Shown piece by piece: positions 1-12,017 of a stretch of 64,000 bases of DNA. Position 1 is the stretch's first letter. Every line of letters starts with the position of its first letter. The position numbers were made by a program, and so were the translations under genes. The DNA comes from Allobosea sp. Lineage in GTDB: Bacteria; Pseudomonadota; Alphaproteobacteria; Rhizobiales; Kaistiaceae. The notes beneath the pieces were generated by a model, which had not been told where the DNA came from, made no database searches, and saw only the letters and a list, made by a program, of their open reading frames with translations. The DNA lies in contig JAFKFV010000008.1 of the NCBI GenBank assembly GCA_017307955.1, forward strand, positions 186,001 through 250,000, in the 5' to 3' direction.

Positions 1-897
1 GCCGCCGAGACCGAAGCGCAGCGGCGCCAAGCCCTGCTGCAGGCCGAGGGCGGGCTCGCCACGCACCTGCGCATCTGGTCCGAAGCACTCCTTCACGCCC
101 GCGCGATGCTCGAGGCCGGGCTCGACTTCGTCGATGAGGAGGACGTTCCGACCTCGGTGATCGCATCGGCGGTCGCTGAAGCGCGACGGCTGGCGCAGGA
201 GATGGACGCGCTGCTTTCAGCCAGCGCGTTTGGCGAGCGCGTCCGTTCCGGTTTCGACGTCGTCTTGCTCGGCCCGCCCAATGTCGGGAAGTCGAGCCTC
301 CTTAACGCGCTCGCGCAACGCGAGGCGGCGATCGTCACAGCCGAGCCGGGAACGACGCGTGACCTGATCGAAGTGGCGCTCGATATCGACGGCTATGCGG
401 TGACGCTGGTCGACACCGCGGGACTGCGCGACACAGCGGGGCTGGTCGAGCGCGAGGGGATCGAGCGGGCCAGGCGGCGCAGCACAAGCGCCGACCTCGT
501 GCTTCTGCTCGATGACGGCGAACAGCCCCCCGTGGAGCCGCCGGCCGGAGTTGTCGCCCTGACCGTTCGGACCAAGATCGACCGCAGCGGGGCCATGCCT
601 TGCGGTCTCGCCGTTTCGGCCGTGACCGGAACCGGGCTGGACGACTTGCGGCGCGCCATCGGCGCCGCGCTCGGCTTGGCCGAGCGTCGGCCCGATGCGT
701 TGATCGTCCGCGAACGGCAGCGGCAAGGCATCACCGCTGCCCGCGACGCCTTGGCCGCGATCGATCCCGGGCAGCCGCCGGAGTTGATCGCTGAGGAACT
801 CCGGCGGGCGGCTGATGCGCTCGGCCGGGTCTCGGGGCGCACGGGTGTCGAGGATCTTCTGGGCGCGATCTTCGGTTCCTTCTGCATCGGGAAATGA
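1..897 (+). CDS. mnmE: tRNA uridine-5-carboxymethylaminomethyl modification GTPase MnmE, 3' part
   Basis: This is the C-terminal two thirds of MnmE, the GTPase that works with MnmG to modify the wobble uridine of several tRNAs. The frame is open from base 1 and the start lies outside the window. The visible part holds the end of the helical domain, the inserted G domain with P-loop GPPNVGKSS, switch motif TTRD and DTAGLR, and the C-terminal FCIGK box whose cysteine is needed for modification activity. The stop is at 895-897. It is followed directly by a parS site and mnmG, the usual Hyphomicrobiales order. Identity is secure; only the first part of the protein is missing because of the window edge. 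Confidence 0.97.
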   Translation, partial: AAETEAQRRQALLQAEGGLATHLRIWSEALLHARAMLEAGLDFVDEEDVPTSVIASAVAEARRLAQEMDALLSASAFGERVRSGFDVVLLGPPNVGKSSLLNALAQREAAIVTAEPGTTRDLIEVALDIDGYAVTLVDTAGLRDTAGLVEREGIERARRRSTSADLVLLLDDGEQPPVEPPAGVVALTVRTKIDRSGAMPCGLAVSAVTGTGLDDLRRAIGAALGLAERRPDALIVRERQRQGITAARDALAAIDPGQPPELIAEELRRAADALGRVSGRTGVEDLLGAIFGSFCIGK

Positions 898-902
898 AGG
901 GC

Positions 903-918
903 TGTTTCACGTGAAACA
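903..918. promoter_or_regulatory. parS: parS centromere site, perfect 16-bp palindrome
   Basis: The 16 bases TGTTTCACGTGAAACA match the ParB-binding parS consensus exactly and form a perfect palindrome. The site lies in the short gap between mnmE and mnmG, less than 4 kb from parA and parB. ParB should load here and spread, helping ParA segregate the origin region. Confidence 0.95.
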
Positions 919-981
919 GCTGTCATGCTTGTCCGCAGTTCCGGCTTCCGCTAAGCGCAGCACGAGTGATCGAGGTGAGCG

Positions 982-2859
982 ATGAATCGTCTGGACTATG
1001 ATGTCGTGGTGATCGGCGGCGGCCATGCGGGTGTCGAGGCCGCCGCAGCGGCGGCACGACTCGGCGCGCGTACCGCCCTCCTGACCCATCGCCGCGACAC
1101 GATTGGCGTCATGTCCTGCAACCCGGCCATCGGTGGGCTGGGCAAGGGTCATCTCGTTCGGGAGGTCGATGCCCTCGACGGGCTGATGGGCCGGGTCGCC
1201 GACGCCGCCGGCATCCAGTTCCGCCTGCTCAACCGCCGCAAGGGCCCCGCCGTGCGGGGTCCGCGTGCGCAGGCTGATCGCAGGCTCTATCGCGAAGCCA
1301 TGCTCGCAGCCGTGGAGGCGACGAGCGGTCTCGATGTCGTCGAGGGCGAGGCGCATGCGCTGGTCTCTCCCGTCGGCGCTATCGAAGGCGTGACGCTGGC
1401 CGATGGGCGTCACATCGCCTGTCGCGCGGTCGTGGTCTCGACTGGCACCTTCCTCCGCGGCCTGATCCATATCGGCGAGAAGCGCATGCCGGCCGGGCGT
1501 GTCGGCGAGCAGCCGGCCATGGGCCTCTCCGCCTCCTTCGAGGCGATCGGCTTCACGCTCGCCCGTCTCAAGACCGGCACGCCTCCCCGCCTCGACGGGC
1601 GCACCATCGACTGGGCCCGGCTCGAAATGCAGCCGGGCGATGTCGAACCAGAGCCATTCTCGACGGTGACCAGCGTCATCACCAACCGGCAGGTCGACTG
1701 CGCGATCACGCGCACGACTCCGGAGACGCATGCGATCATCCGCGCGAACCTCTCCCGATCGCCGATCTATTCCGGCCAGATCGAAAGCCGCGGCCCGCGC
1801 TACTGCCCGAGCATCGAGGACAAGATCGTTCGCTTCGGCGAGCGCGAGGGTCATCAGATCTTCCTCGAGCCGGAAGGACTGGACGACACGACCGTCTATC
1901 CGAACGGCATCTCGACTTCGCTGCCGGAAGATGTCCAGGCGGCGCTCGTCGCCTCGATCCCTGGCCTTGAGCGAGCGGTCATCCTTCGCCCCGGCTACGC
2001 CATCGAATATGATCATGTCGATCCGCGCGAGCTGAAGGCGACGCTGGAGACGAAGCGGGCGCGGGGTCTTTTCCTCGCGGGCCAGATCAACGGCACGACC
2101 GGCTATGAGGAAGCGGCAGCGCAGGGCGTGGTCGCCGGGATCAACGCCGCGCGCCGCGCTGCAGGACGCGAGGGGATCACCTTCAGCCGGTCGGAGTCTT
2201 ATATCGGCGTCATGATCGACGATCTGGTGACGCGCGGCGTAACCGAGCCCTACCGCATGTTCACCTCGCGGGCCGAGTATCGCCTGTCGCTGCGGGCCGA
2301 CAATGCCGATCAGCGATTGACGCCGCTCGGGATCGAGATCGGCGTCGTGGGATCCGAGCGTGCGCAGGCGTTCAGTGCCAAGCTCACCGAGATCGAGGCT
2401 GCCCGGAAGGCCTTCGATGCGGTCAGCATGACGCCCACTGAAGCGGCGCGCCATGGTCTGGTGATCAACGCCGATGGTGTCCGGCGCTCCGCTTTCGATC
2501 TGCTCGCTTATCCGGATATCGATGCATCCCGGCTGACGGCCATCTGGCCTGATCTCGGTCGCTACTCGCCGGGGGCGCTGGCGCAGATCGAATCGGACGC
2601 GAAATATGCGGTCTATCTGGATCGGCAGAAGGCGGACATCGCGGAAGTCGCGCGCGAGGAAAGCGTCGAGCTCGATGCCGGCCTCGACTATGCCTCGGTG
2701 ACCGGTCTTTCCAACGAATTGAAGCAGCGCTTGTCCCAGGTGCGCCCTGCCACGCTCGGCCAGGCCGGCCGTATCGAAGGCATGACGCCGGCGGCGCTCG
2801 CCATTCTCCTCGGCGCCGTGAAGCGCGCCCGGCGGGCCGAGGCGCGGGCGACGGCATGA
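982..2859 (+). CDS. mnmG: tRNA uridine-5-carboxymethylaminomethyl modification enzyme MnmG (GidA)
   Basis: MnmG is the FAD- and NADH-dependent partner of MnmE that adds the carboxymethylaminomethyl group to U34 of tRNA. The 625-residue product has the normal family length. It opens with the Rossmann FAD-binding motif [10 protein letters not shown] near residue 12 and carries the family motifs MSCNPAIGG and [21 protein letters not shown]. The ATG at 982 is preceded by a GAGGTGA ribosome-binding site. The last codons overlap the start of rsmG by 4 bases (ATGA), so the two are probably translationally coupled. Confidence 0.98.
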   Translation: MNRLDYDVVVIGGGHAGVEAAAAAARLGARTALLTHRRDTIGVMSCNPAIGGLGKGHLVREVDALDGLMGRVADAAGIQFRLLNRRKGPAVRGPRAQADRRLYREAMLAAVEATSGLDVVEGEAHALVSPVGAIEGVTLADGRHIACRAVVVSTGTFLRGLIHIGEKRMPAGRVGEQPAMGLSASFEAIGFTLARLKTGTPPRLDGRTIDWARLEMQPGDVEPEPFSTVTSVITNRQVDCAITRTTPETHAIIRANLSRSPIYSGQIESRGPRYCPSIEDKIVRFGEREGHQIFLEPEGLDDTTVYPNGISTSLPEDVQAALVASIPGLERAVILRPGYAIEYDHVDPRELKATLETKRARGLFLAGQINGTTGYEEAAAQGVVAGINAARRAAGREGITFSRSESYIGVMIDDLVTRGVTEPYRMFTSRAEYRLSLRADNADQRLTPLGIEIGVVGSERAQAFSAKLTEIEAARKAFDAVSMTPTEAARHGLVINADGVRRSAFDLLAYPDIDASRLTAIWPDLGRYSPGALAQIESDAKYAVYLDRQKADIAEVAREESVELDAGLDYASVTGLSNELKQRLSQVRPATLGQAGRIEGMTPAALAILLGAVKRARRAEARATA

Positions 2860-3497
2860 CCGCTCTTCCCGAAAGCGTCGCGGCGCTCCGCGGCATCCTT
2901 CCTGTTTCACGTGAAACGGAGCGGCGCTTGACGCTCTATGTCGAGCTCCTCCGCAAATGGCAGCCGGCCCAGAATCTCGTCTCGCCGCGCACGATGGGCG
3001 AGATCTGGACGCGGCATATCGCTGACTCGGCGCAGCTCGTGGCGCTGTTTCCGGAAGACCGGCACTGGGTCGATATCGGCAGTGGCGGCGGTCTGCCAGG
3101 CCTCGTCACCGGCATCCTCCTTGCCGACAAGCCGGGCGCCTCCATCGTCTGCGTCGAGTCAAACCAGAAGAAGTGCGCCTTCCTGCGCACAGTGGCGCGC
3201 GAGACCGGGGCGCCTGTCACCGTCCGGGACGGCCGCATCGAATCGGTTCTGAAACAATTGGACGGGCCCGTCGATCGCATGAGTGCCCGCGCGCTGGCGC
3301 CGCTCGACAAGTTGCTCGATCTCGCGTCGCCGCTCATGGCGCGCGGCGTGCCAGCTGCGTTCCATAAAGGCGAGGATTTTGACGAGGAGCTGGCGGAAGC
3401 CTCTCAATCTTGGTCGCTCGATCTGGTAAGACACAAGAGCTTGATCGATCCGGCGAGTTCGATCGTGGAAATCCGCCGCGCAGAGCGCAGGCTCTGA
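2856..3497 (+). CDS. rsmG: 16S rRNA (guanine(527)-N(7))-methyltransferase RsmG (GidB)
   Basis: RsmG methylates G527 of 16S rRNA with S-adenosylmethionine. The 213-residue product has the SAM-binding loop [10 protein letters not shown] near residue 70. Its start overlaps the mnmG stop by ATGA. A second parS-type site lies inside the coding sequence and is read as Val-Ser-Arg-Glu-Thr near residue 17, an arrangement known from other alphaproteobacteria. The parA start lies 20 bases after the stop. Confidence 0.97.
   Translation: MTALPESVAALRGILPVSRETERRLTLYVELLRKWQPAQNLVSPRTMGEIWTRHIADSAQLVALFPEDRHWVDIGSGGGLPGLVTGILLADKPGASIVCVESNQKKCAFLRTVARETGAPVTVRDGRIESVLKQLDGPVDRMSARALAPLDKLLDLASPLMARGVPAAFHKGEDFDEELAEASQSWSLDLVRHKSLIDPASSIVEIRRAERRL
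2903..2918. promoter_or_regulatory. parS: second parS-type site, inside rsmG
   Basis: The 16 bases TGTTTCACGTGAAACG match the parS consensus at 15 of 16 positions; only the last base differs. The site is translated as part of RsmG. With the site at 903-918 it gives two ParB-binding sites 2.0 kb apart beside mnmG. Confidence 0.88.
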
Positions 3498-3517
3498 GGC
3501 GCTTCGAGGGCAGGCGA

Positions 3518-4366
<849 letters not shown>

Positions 4367-4393
4367 CGACGTAACGAGAAGAGGAACGCTCCC

Positions 4394-5263
<870 letters not shown>

Positions 5264-5294
5264 GCTCGGCGGCGCGGTCCGAGGCCAGCGTCCG

Positions 5295-6329
5295 TCAGCG
5301 GCGGCGCTGGCGGGCCGCGAGCGCGATGCCGGTCAGCGTCTTCTCGATCGCGGCGTCGCCGAGCGCCGGCTTGGTCCGGCTTTCGAAGATCGCCCGCTCC
5401 AACCTGCCACACATCTCGAACAGCCGGTCGGCGCTCCAGAGACGCATCTGGCCGGCGAGCTTCGCCTTGCGCTGCGGGAACATCGGGCCGCCGACGGTAT
5501 CGATCGCCGCCTCGGCCGGCCTCCCCTCGCCCATCTCGGCGGCGACGCGGTGCATCACTTGCAGATGGCGGAGCGCCGCCGCGGCGATGACGAAGGCCGG
5601 GGTGCCGCTCGCGACCAGCCGGCGGAAGCTGCGGTCGAAGGCGCCGGGATCGCCGCCAGCCACCGCGTCGACCGCATCGTCGACGGCGGAGGCGCCGGCA
5701 TCTCCGACGATGGCGCGCACAGCCTCGGCGGTGACCGTCCCCATCCCGTCGGCATAGAGCGCGAGCTTCTGCAATTCCGAACGGCTGGCGAGACGGTCGG
5801 CCCCGAGTGAGGCTTTCAGGATGTCGCGCGCCTCGGCGTCGAGCCCGAGGCCGGCGCCGACGATCTCGGTCTGGATCAGGCCATCCAGCATCGCCGCGCT
5901 GTCGGCATAGCAGGCGATCGCCGCTGCGCCGCGGGCGCCCTCGCAGAGCTTGCGGAGGCCGGTGCCCTTCTTGATGTCGCCGCCCTCGAGGATGATCCAG
6001 GCGTCGCTCGGCGGATCGGCCAGCACGGCTTCGACGGAGGGCTGGATCGTCCGGTTGCCGGCAATGCGGACGCGGATCGCGCGGTTGCCGCCGAAAAGGC
6101 CAATGGTGCGCGCCTCATCGGCGAGGCGGCCGGGATCGGAGGCGATATCGGATGAATCGAGTCGGACCAGCGCGAAGGGGTCGCTGCTGCCCTCGATGAT
6201 GCGCTGCGCGAAGGCGGCGGCGCGCTCGGAGACGAGGCCGGTATCGCTGCCATAGATGAGCACGACCCGCACCGCGGGATCGGGCTTCGCCAGAAAGCGC
6301 TCGGCCTCCTGCGGCCGGATCTGGACCAT
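5295..6329 (-). CDS. holA: DNA polymerase III subunit delta
   Basis: HolA is the delta subunit of the clamp loader; it opens the beta sliding clamp. The 344-residue product begins MVQIRPQEAERFL and has the usual delta features LVLIYGSDTGLV-like at the N-terminus and the DSSDIASDP segment, with the helical collar domain at the C-terminus. It is read in the order leuS-lptE-holA, a conserved alphaproteobacterial set. The start ATG at 6329 lies 59 bases after the lptE stop. Confidence 0.95.
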   Translation of the reverse strand: MVQIRPQEAERFLAKPDPAVRVVLIYGSDTGLVSERAAAFAQRIIEGSSDPFALVRLDSSDIASDPGRLADEARTIGLFGGNRAIRVRIAGNRTIQPSVEAVLADPPSDAWIILEGGDIKKGTGLRKLCEGARGAAAIACYADSAAMLDGLIQTEIVGAGLGLDAEARDILKASLGADRLASRSELQKLALYADGMGTVTAEAVRAIVGDAGASAVDDAVDAVAGGDPGAFDRSFRRLVASGTPAFVIAAAALRHLQVMHRVAAEMGEGRPAEAAIDTVGGPMFPQRKAKLAGQMRLWSADRLFEMCGRLERAIFESRTKPALGDAAIEKTLTGIALAARQRRR

Positions 6330-6388
6330 GGTTCGTCGCCTCCCGATCGGGCGCCGCGCCGAACCGGTACGGGCCCGGCGGCGCGCGC

Positions 6389-6991
6389 CTAGGTGCCGCC
6401 CCCGATGATGCCCGGGGCGTCGACCTTCGGCGGCGCATAGACCGGCGCCACCGTCACCTTCGCCTCCTTGGCGAGCGCGATGGCGAGGCGGAGCTGCATC
6501 TGGTCGGCGACGGCCTGCGCGGCGCGGTTCTCGGCATCGATGCGCGCGCGGACATTGGCGAAGTTCTGGTTCGACCGGTCGTAGCTGGCGATGCCGTTCG
6601 AGGCGGAGCGCAGGATGACGCGGCCGCTGCCGCGCTCGGTGAGCTGGAACTTCACCGCGACGGTGACCTGATAGGCCGGCGCCGTCTCGTCCTTCTCGAA
6701 GCCGAGCCGTGCCTCGGAGCTGGAGACATTGATCGAGAGGTCATAGCGCGGCGGCGGCGCCGTCTTCCCGCCGGTGAAGGCGAAGACGAGATTGTTGCGC
6801 ACCTGCTGCGCCACGCGGTCGCCGACATCGGCGACCGAGATCGCCGAGAGATCCGCGGCCGGCGCCTGGCCGGGCGTCGTCGCCATATAGACGGGCCGCA
6901 CGGTGCAGGCGCCGAGGGTGAGGCCGATCAGGACGGCCGCGGCCACGCCGAGCAACGGGCGCGCGCGACCCTTCGGGTCAGACGACGACAT
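6389..6991 (-). CDS. lptE: LPS-assembly lipoprotein LptE
   Basis: LptE is the outer-membrane lipoprotein plug that helps LptD place lipopolysaccharide in the outer leaflet. The 200-residue product has a lipoprotein signal peptide with lipobox LGAC near residue 28, followed by CTVRPVY, typical of alphaproteobacterial LptE. I place the start at the ATG at 6991, which overlaps the 3' end of leuS by 14 bases; a longer frame upstream lies inside leuS and is not real. Assignment rests on the lipobox, size and conserved position between leuS and holA, since LptE is poorly conserved in sequence. Confidence 0.9.
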   Translation of the reverse strand: MSSSDPKGRARPLLGVAAAVLIGLTLGACTVRPVYMATTPGQAPAADLSAISVADVGDRVAQQVRNNLVFAFTGGKTAPPPRYDLSINVSSSEARLGFEKDETAPAYQVTVAVKFQLTERGSGRVILRSASNGIASYDRSNQNFANVRARIDAENRAAQAVADQMQLRLAIALAKEAKVTVAPVYAPPKVDAPGIIGGGT

Positions 6992-9590
6992 TGACGATCC
7001 TTTTCGGCACCACGACGATCTTCTTCGGCGCGCGGCCTTCGAGCGCGCGGACGACGCTGTCGAGCTCCAACACCGCCTTCTCGATAGCAGCTTGGTCGGC
7101 GCTTGCCGAGACCGTGATCTCGGCGCGCTTCTTGCCGTTGATCTGGATCGGCAGCGTGATCTCGTCATCGACGAGAAGCGCGGGGTCGACATGCGGCCAG
7201 GCTGCCTCGGCGGCGATGCCCGAGCGGCCGAGCACGGTCCAGCATTCCTCGGCGAGATGCGGCACCATCGGGCCGACCGCGGCGACGAGGAAGCCCGCAG
7301 CCTCGTCGAGCGCAAAGGCCATGTCGGGCGCGATGCTGGCCGCCGACCGCGCCGCGGCGACGGCCTCGCCGAAGACATTGGCGAAGGCATGCACGCGCGC
7401 CACGGCGACGTTGAAGCGCAGCCGGTCGAAATCCTCCTCGACCTGCGCGATCAGGCGATGCGCGGCGCGGCGGAGCGCGGTCGATTCGGGTCCGAAAGAA
7501 AGCGGATGGTCGGGCTTGCCCGCCAGTTCCGCCGCCTCGCCGACGAGGCGCCACAGCCGCTGCGTGAAGCGCCAGGCGCCTTCGATGCCGGCGGCGGTCC
7601 ATTCGCTGTCGCGCTCGGGTGGCGTATCGGAAAGCATGAACCAGCGCGCGCAATCGACGCCATAGGTGTCGGCGACGATCTCCGGCGGCACGACATTGCG
7701 CTTCGATTTCGACATCTTCTCGGGCGGACCGACCGTCACCGGCTCGTCGGTGCCGATCCGGAACGCGCCGCCGTCGCGCTGCTCGACCTCCTCGGGGAAC
7801 AGCCACTTGCCGGCCGTGTCCTTGTAGGTCTCGTGGACGATCATGCCCTGCGTGAAGAGGCCCGCGAAGGGCTCGGCGACCGAGATGCGGCCGGCGCTGC
7901 GGAGCGCGCGGGTGAAGAAGCGCGCATAGAGGAGGTGCAGGATCGCGTGTTCGATGCCGCCAATATACTGGTCGACCGGCAGCCAGTGATCGGCCGCCTC
8001 GCGGGTCAGCGGCGGCTCGCCAGGCGCCGCGGTGAAGCGGGCGAAGTACCAGGACGAGTCGACGAAGGTGTCCATCGTGTCCGTCTCGCGCACCGCCGCC
8101 GTGCCACAGCGCGGGCAGGCGACGTGCTTCCAGGTCGGATGGCGGTCGAGCGGATTGCCGGGCTTGTCGAAGGTGACGTCGTCCGGCAGCAGCACCGGCA
8201 GGTCGGCCTTCGGCACCGCGACCGGGCCGCAGGACGGGCAATGGATGATCGGGATCGGGCAGCCCCAGTAGCGCTGGCGCGAGATGCCCCAGTCGCGCAG
8301 GCGGAAATTGACCTGCCGGCGGCCCTGCGGCTTGCCGGCGAGATCCTGCGCCTCGAGACGGCGGGTGACTGCTTCCTTGGCGGCGGGGATCGAGAGGCCG
8401 TCGAGGAAGTCGGAATGGAACAGATGGCCGATGCCGTCGAACGCGATGTCGCCGACATCGAAGGTGGCGGGATCCTCGCCGTCCGGCAGCACCACCGCCT
8501 TGACCGGCAGGCCGTATTTCCGGGCGAAGTCGAGATCGCGCTGGTCATGCGCCGGGCAGCCGAAAATGGCGCCGGTGCCGTAGTCCATCAGGATGAAATT
8601 GGCGACGTAGACGGGCAGCATCCAGCCGGGCACCAGCGGGTGCTCGGCGCGGAGGCCGGTATCGAAGCCCTTCTTTTCCTGCGTCTCGATCGCCTCGGCC
8701 GAAGTGCCGCCGCGGCGGCATTCGGTCAGGAATTCGGCCAGCGCCGGGTTCGCCGCGCCGAGTGCTTCGGCGAGCGGGTGATTGGCGGCGATGGCGAGGA
8801 AGGACGCGCCATAGAGCGTGTCGCGCCGGGTCGTATAGACCTCGAGCTCGCTGGTGCCGGCCGGCGCCGTGGCCGGATCGAGCGCGAAGCGCAGCGACAG
8901 GCCTTCGGAGCGGCCGATCCAGTTGCGCTGCATCAGCCGGACCTTGTCCGGCCAGCGCTCCAGTTCGTCGAGCGCCGAGAGCAGCTCGTCGGCGAATTCG
9001 GTGATGCGGAAGAACCACTGCGAGAGCTTGCGCCGTTCGACCAGCGCGCCCGAGCGCCAGCCGCGCCCCTCGATCACCTGCTCGTTGGCGAGCACGGTGT
9101 TGTCGACGGGGTCCCAGTTGACCTCGCTCTCCTTGCGATAGGCAAGGCCGCGCTCATGCAGGTCGACGAAGATGCGCTGCTGCTCGGCATAATAGGAGGG
9201 ATCGCAGGTCGCGATCTCGCGGCTCCAGTCGAGCGAGAGGCCGAGCAGCTTCAGCTGCGCCTTCATCGTCTCGATATTCTCGTAGGTCCAGATCTTCGGG
9301 TGCGAGTTACGCTCGATGGCGGCGTTCTCGGCCGGCAGGCCGAAGGCGTCCCACCCCATCGGATGCAGGACGTTGAACCCCTTCATCCGCTTGAAGCGCG
9401 CGACCACGTCGCCCATGACATAGTTGCGGCCATGGCCGATATGGATGCGCCCCGAGGGATAGGGGAACATCTCGAGGACATAGTATTTCGGCCGCGGATC
9501 GCCGTTCTTCGCCTCGAAGATGCCGCGCTCGGCCCACTCGCGCTGCCAGCGGGGTTCTGCCTCGCGCGGGTTGTAACGTTCTGTCGCCAT
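6978..9590 (-). CDS. leuS: leucyl-tRNA synthetase
   Basis: LeuS charges tRNA-Leu and edits mischarged products. The 870-residue product has the class I HIGH motif within [11 protein letters not shown], a zinc-type cysteine pair in CPSCG and CPRCG, the CP1 editing domain, and KMSKS within [11 protein letters not shown] chose ATG 9590 ([13 protein letters not shown]), because this is where family similarity begins; an in-frame ATG 22 codons upstream adds unrelated residues. lptE and holA follow on the same strand. Confidence 0.98.
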   Translation of the reverse strand: MATERYNPREAEPRWQREWAERGIFEAKNGDPRPKYYVLEMFPYPSGRIHIGHGRNYVMGDVVARFKRMKGFNVLHPMGWDAFGLPAENAAIERNSHPKIWTYENIETMKAQLKLLGLSLDWSREIATCDPSYYAEQQRIFVDLHERGLAYRKESEVNWDPVDNTVLANEQVIEGRGWRSGALVERRKLSQWFFRITEFADELLSALDELERWPDKVRLMQRNWIGRSEGLSLRFALDPATAPAGTSELEVYTTRRDTLYGASFLAIAANHPLAEALGAANPALAEFLTECRRGGTSAEAIETQEKKGFDTGLRAEHPLVPGWMLPVYVANFILMDYGTGAIFGCPAHDQRDLDFARKYGLPVKAVVLPDGEDPATFDVGDIAFDGIGHLFHSDFLDGLSIPAAKEAVTRRLEAQDLAGKPQGRRQVNFRLRDWGISRQRYWGCPIPIIHCPSCGPVAVPKADLPVLLPDDVTFDKPGNPLDRHPTWKHVACPRCGTAAVRETDTMDTFVDSSWYFARFTAAPGEPPLTREAADHWLPVDQYIGGIEHAILHLLYARFFTRALRSAGRISVAEPFAGLFTQGMIVHETYKDTAGKWLFPEEVEQRDGGAFRIGTDEPVTVGPPEKMSKSKRNVVPPEIVADTYGVDCARWFMLSDTPPERDSEWTAAGIEGAWRFTQRLWRLVGEAAELAGKPDHPLSFGPESTALRRAAHRLIAQVEEDFDRLRFNVAVARVHAFANVFGEAVAAARSAASIAPDMAFALDEAAGFLVAAVGPMVPHLAEECWTVLGRSGIAAEAAWPHVDPALLVDDEITLPIQINGKKRAEITVSASADQAAIEKAVLELDSVVRALEGRAPKKIVVVPKRIVNVVV

Positions 9591-9758
9591 GGTCGTCTTT
9601 GATATGCGGGAGAAACGGCGCCGAATTGCGGCGCTGTGAGAGGTTGCGACCATCACCAGAAAGGTGCTCTGCGGTCAACCTTTGAGGTGGGCGGATGCGT
9701 TGAGCAGGCGCGGCGGCCGTGCTAGGCGCAGCCATCAGGGACAATCGAGGATCCGCCG

Positions 9759-10457
9759 ATGACCGACACCGTCGCCGAACGTCTCGCTTCCATCCGCGCC
9801 CGGATCGCCAGCGCCGAGCAGGAGGCCGGCCGTCCGACCGGGTCGGCGGCGCTCGTCGCCGTGTCGAAGACCTTTCCCGCCGAGGACATGCGGCCGGCGC
9901 TCGCGGCCGGCCAGCGCCTCTTTGGCGAGAACCGCGTCCAGGAGGCGGAAGGGAAATGGCCGGCGCTCGTCGCCGATCATCCCGATATCGAGCTGCATCT
10001 CATCGGGCCGCTGCAATCCAACAAGGCGCGCGAGGCCGTGGCGCTGTTCGACGTCATTCACACGGTCGACCGCGAGAAGATAGCCGCCGCGCTCGCCGCC
10101 GAGATGACCAGGCAGGGCCGGCGCCCTCGCCTCTTCGTCCAGGTGAACACCGGCCTCGAGCCGCAGAAGGCCGGCATCGCGCCGCGCGAGGCGGCCGCCT
10201 TCGTCGAGCGCTGCCGCGCGGTGCATGGGCTCGCCATCGAGGGTCTGATGTGCATTCCGCCGGCCGAGGAATCGCCCGGCCCGCATTTCGCACTCCTGGC
10301 GAAACTCGCCCGTGAGATTGGCGTGCGCGCGCTGTCGATGGGCATGAGTGGCGATTTCGAAACCGCCATCGCCTTCGGCGCCACGCATGTCCGCGTCGGC
10401 TCGGCGATCTTTGGCGGCCGGACGCCGCTTACCCGGCCGCCAGAACCCGCGGCCTGA
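9759..10457 (+). CDS. YggS family pyridoxal phosphate homeostasis protein
   Basis: This is a single-domain PLP-binding TIM-barrel protein of the YggS/PROSC family, which buffers pyridoxal 5'-phosphate and affects amino acid balance rather than acting as a classical enzyme. The PLP lysine is in LVAVSKTFPAEDM near residue 39. Other family motifs are LFGENRVQEAEGKW, LHLIGPLQSNK and the C-terminal SMGMSGDFETAIAFGATHVRVGSAIFG region. Length, 232 residues, is typical. It is divergent from leuS and its 3' end overlaps the next gene tail to tail by 29 bases. Confidence 0.96.
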   Translation: MTDTVAERLASIRARIASAEQEAGRPTGSAALVAVSKTFPAEDMRPALAAGQRLFGENRVQEAEGKWPALVADHPDIELHLIGPLQSNKAREAVALFDVIHTVDREKIAAALAAEMTRQGRRPRLFVQVNTGLEPQKAGIAPREAAAFVERCRAVHGLAIEGLMCIPPAEESPGPHFALLAKLAREIGVRALSMGMSGDFETAIAFGATHVRVGSAIFGGRTPLTRPPEPAA

Positions 10458-11025
10458 GCCCGGCGCGCTCGGCGAGCAGCGCGAGGCAGATCTCGAACGC
10501 CGTCGTGTCGGTATAGAGCGCCTCCGGCGCCGCCTGATGGACGACGACCTTGCCGCCGCGCCGCTCGATGCCGCCCTGCATCATGAGGTTGTCGGCCATG
10601 TCGACATCCTCGATCATCAGCCCGTCGGCGCCGCGCAACCGGCCGGCCGCGTCGACATGGACATCGCCGCCGTAATGCGCCACCGAGCGGCTGCGCATGT
10701 CGGCCGCGACATTGGTGTAGCCATAGGCGAGCTTGCCGCGTGCGCACATATAGCCGAGCTCGAAGCAGGTGCCGGTATCGGCCGAGACGCCGTGATAGGG
10801 CGTCAGATTGGCAATGATGGCATCCGCCTCTTCCATGAGCCGCTCGTCGATTGCGCTGATGGCATGGCCGAGCGCTCGCTTCGAGGGCTGCGGCGGGATG
10901 GCGAGGTCGCCCGGGGCCAGCGGCACGAGGCCAGCCGCGCGCGTCAGTGCGATCTTGCGGTCCTGCTGGGCGCGGGCATCGGGCAGGAAGACCTCCGGAC
11001 CGGCGAGATAGACCTTGAGGCGCAT
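10429..11025 (-). CDS. nucleoside 2-deoxyribosyltransferase-like protein
   Basis: The 198-residue product resembles the nucleoside 2-deoxyribosyltransferase family (Rossmann-like fold), which moves or hydrolyses deoxyribose on nucleosides. It begins with KVYLAGPEVF, the usual first strand and loop, and has the acidic segment ADAIIANLTPYHG and the glutamate-containing GTCFELGYMCARGK that fits the nucleophile region. It probably acts in nucleotide salvage or in cleaning unusual nucleotides. The 3' end overlaps the yggS-like gene by 29 bases on the opposite strand. Confidence 0.88.
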   Translation of the reverse strand: MRLKVYLAGPEVFLPDARAQQDRKIALTRAAGLVPLAPGDLAIPPQPSKRALGHAISAIDERLMEEADAIIANLTPYHGVSADTGTCFELGYMCARGKLAYGYTNVAADMRSRSVAHYGGDVHVDAAGRLRGADGLMIEDVDMADNLMMQGGIERRGGKVVVHQAAPEALYTDTTAFEICLALLAERAGLRPRVLAAG

Positions 11026-11109
11026 GGGGGCTCCGAGATGCGGCGCGCCGCATCATCGGCGCTGCGGCGACTATGACGCCGGCGATGCTGCGCTGCAACA
11101 GAGGCGACG

Positions 11110-11310
11110 TCAGTCGTCGACCAGCGGCCTTGCCTCGTCGGGCAGCATGATCGGGATGCCGTCGCGGATCGGATAGGCGAGGCGGGCGGCGCGGCTCACC
11201 AGTTCCTGCCGGGCCTCGTCATAGGCGAGCGCCGTCTTCGTCACCGGGCAGACGAGCATTTCCAAGAGCTTGACGTCGATGCGGGCGGCGGGGCGGTCGA
11301 GCGGCGCCAT
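11110..11310 (-). CDS. Trm112 family small zinc-binding-like protein
   Basis: The product is 66 residues and belongs to the Trm112/UPF0434 family (E. coli YcaR-like). The family motif [17 protein letters not shown] is present, followed by a short beta domain ending in [13 protein letters not shown]. In other organisms Trm112 proteins support methyltransferases; the role of the bacterial form is not settled. I chose the ATG at 11310, 7 bases after the stop of the LON-domain gene, because a longer frame would run into that gene. It is the last member of the thioredoxin-LON-Trm112 operon. Confidence 0.9.
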   Translation of the reverse strand: MAPLDRPAARIDVKLLEMLVCPVTKTALAYDEARQELVSRAARLAYPIRDGIPIMLPDEARPLVDD

Positions 11311-11317
11311 CGCGCAC

Positions 11318-11992
11318 CTATTGCAGAAGCGGCGAGGCGGCGCTGTCGCCGCCACGCGCCAGCGTCATCTCGGTGAGCGCGATCAGCGTCTCGGCGCGCG
11401 TGCGCAGATCCGCCGCCTCGAGCAGCGCCTGCTTCTCGGCCGGACCATAGGGGCTCATCATCGACAGCGCGTTGACCAGCGTCTCGTTGGAGGTGCGGCC
11501 GATATTGTCCCAGTCAGCCTCGAGGCGGTTGGCGTCGAGATAGGCGCGGAACACGTCGAGCAGCCGTGCGCGATCGACGGCTTCGGCGCCGGCATTCTCC
11601 GCGAAATCATCGATGAAGTCGCCCGTCGCGATGCGGCAGACGCGGAAGCCGCTCCGCCCCTCGATCTCCTCGACGACGCGGAAGCGGGCGATGCCGGTGA
11701 GGACGATCATGGTGCGGCCGTCCTCGGTCTCGGCATAGGAGGTGATGCGGCCGACGCAGCCGATCGCGGAGAGCGCCGGCTCCCCATCCTCGCCGGAAGA
11801 GCCGGCCGGCTGGATCATGCCGATCAGCCGGTCGCCGGCCATGGCCATGTCGACCATCGCAAGATAGCGCGGCTCGAAGATGTTGAGCGGCAGCTGCCCG
11901 CGCGGCAGCAGCAGCGCCCCGGTCAAGGGAAAGACCGGGATGCTGTCCGGCAGGTCGCGCGGACCCTGATAAGTGGCCTTGCCAGCCTTCAT
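11318..11992 (-). CDS. LON peptidase substrate-binding domain protein
   Basis: The 224-residue product consists of a stand-alone LON N-terminal (PUA-like) domain without ATPase or protease parts. Recognisable segments are [30 protein letters not shown] near the N-terminus and a helical C-terminal half. Such proteins are common in alphaproteobacteria, usually beside a thioredoxin-like gene as here; the likely role is handling of unfolded proteins, which is an inference from the domain and from the adjacent chaperone-like gene. It starts 25 bases after the cnoX-like stop. Confidence 0.92.
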   Translation of the reverse strand: MKAGKATYQGPRDLPDSIPVFPLTGALLLPRGQLPLNIFEPRYLAMVDMAMAGDRLIGMIQPAGSSGEDGEPALSAIGCVGRITSYAETEDGRTMIVLTGIARFRVVEEIEGRSGFRVCRIATGDFIDDFAENAGAEAVDRARLLDVFRAYLDANRLEADWDNIGRTSNETLVNALSMMSPYGPAEKQALLEAADLRTRAETLIALTEMTLARGGDSAASPLLQ

Positions 11993-12017
11993 GAACGCTT
12001 TCGTCGGCGACGACGCC

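Noticed and set aside
907..2910. 667-codon open frame opposite mnmG
   Set aside because: Shadow frame; the plus-strand product is clearly MnmG.
6903..9602. 899-codon open frame on the plus strand opposite leuS
   Set aside because: It is an antisense shadow of leuS caused by high GC; leuS motifs are complete on the minus strand.
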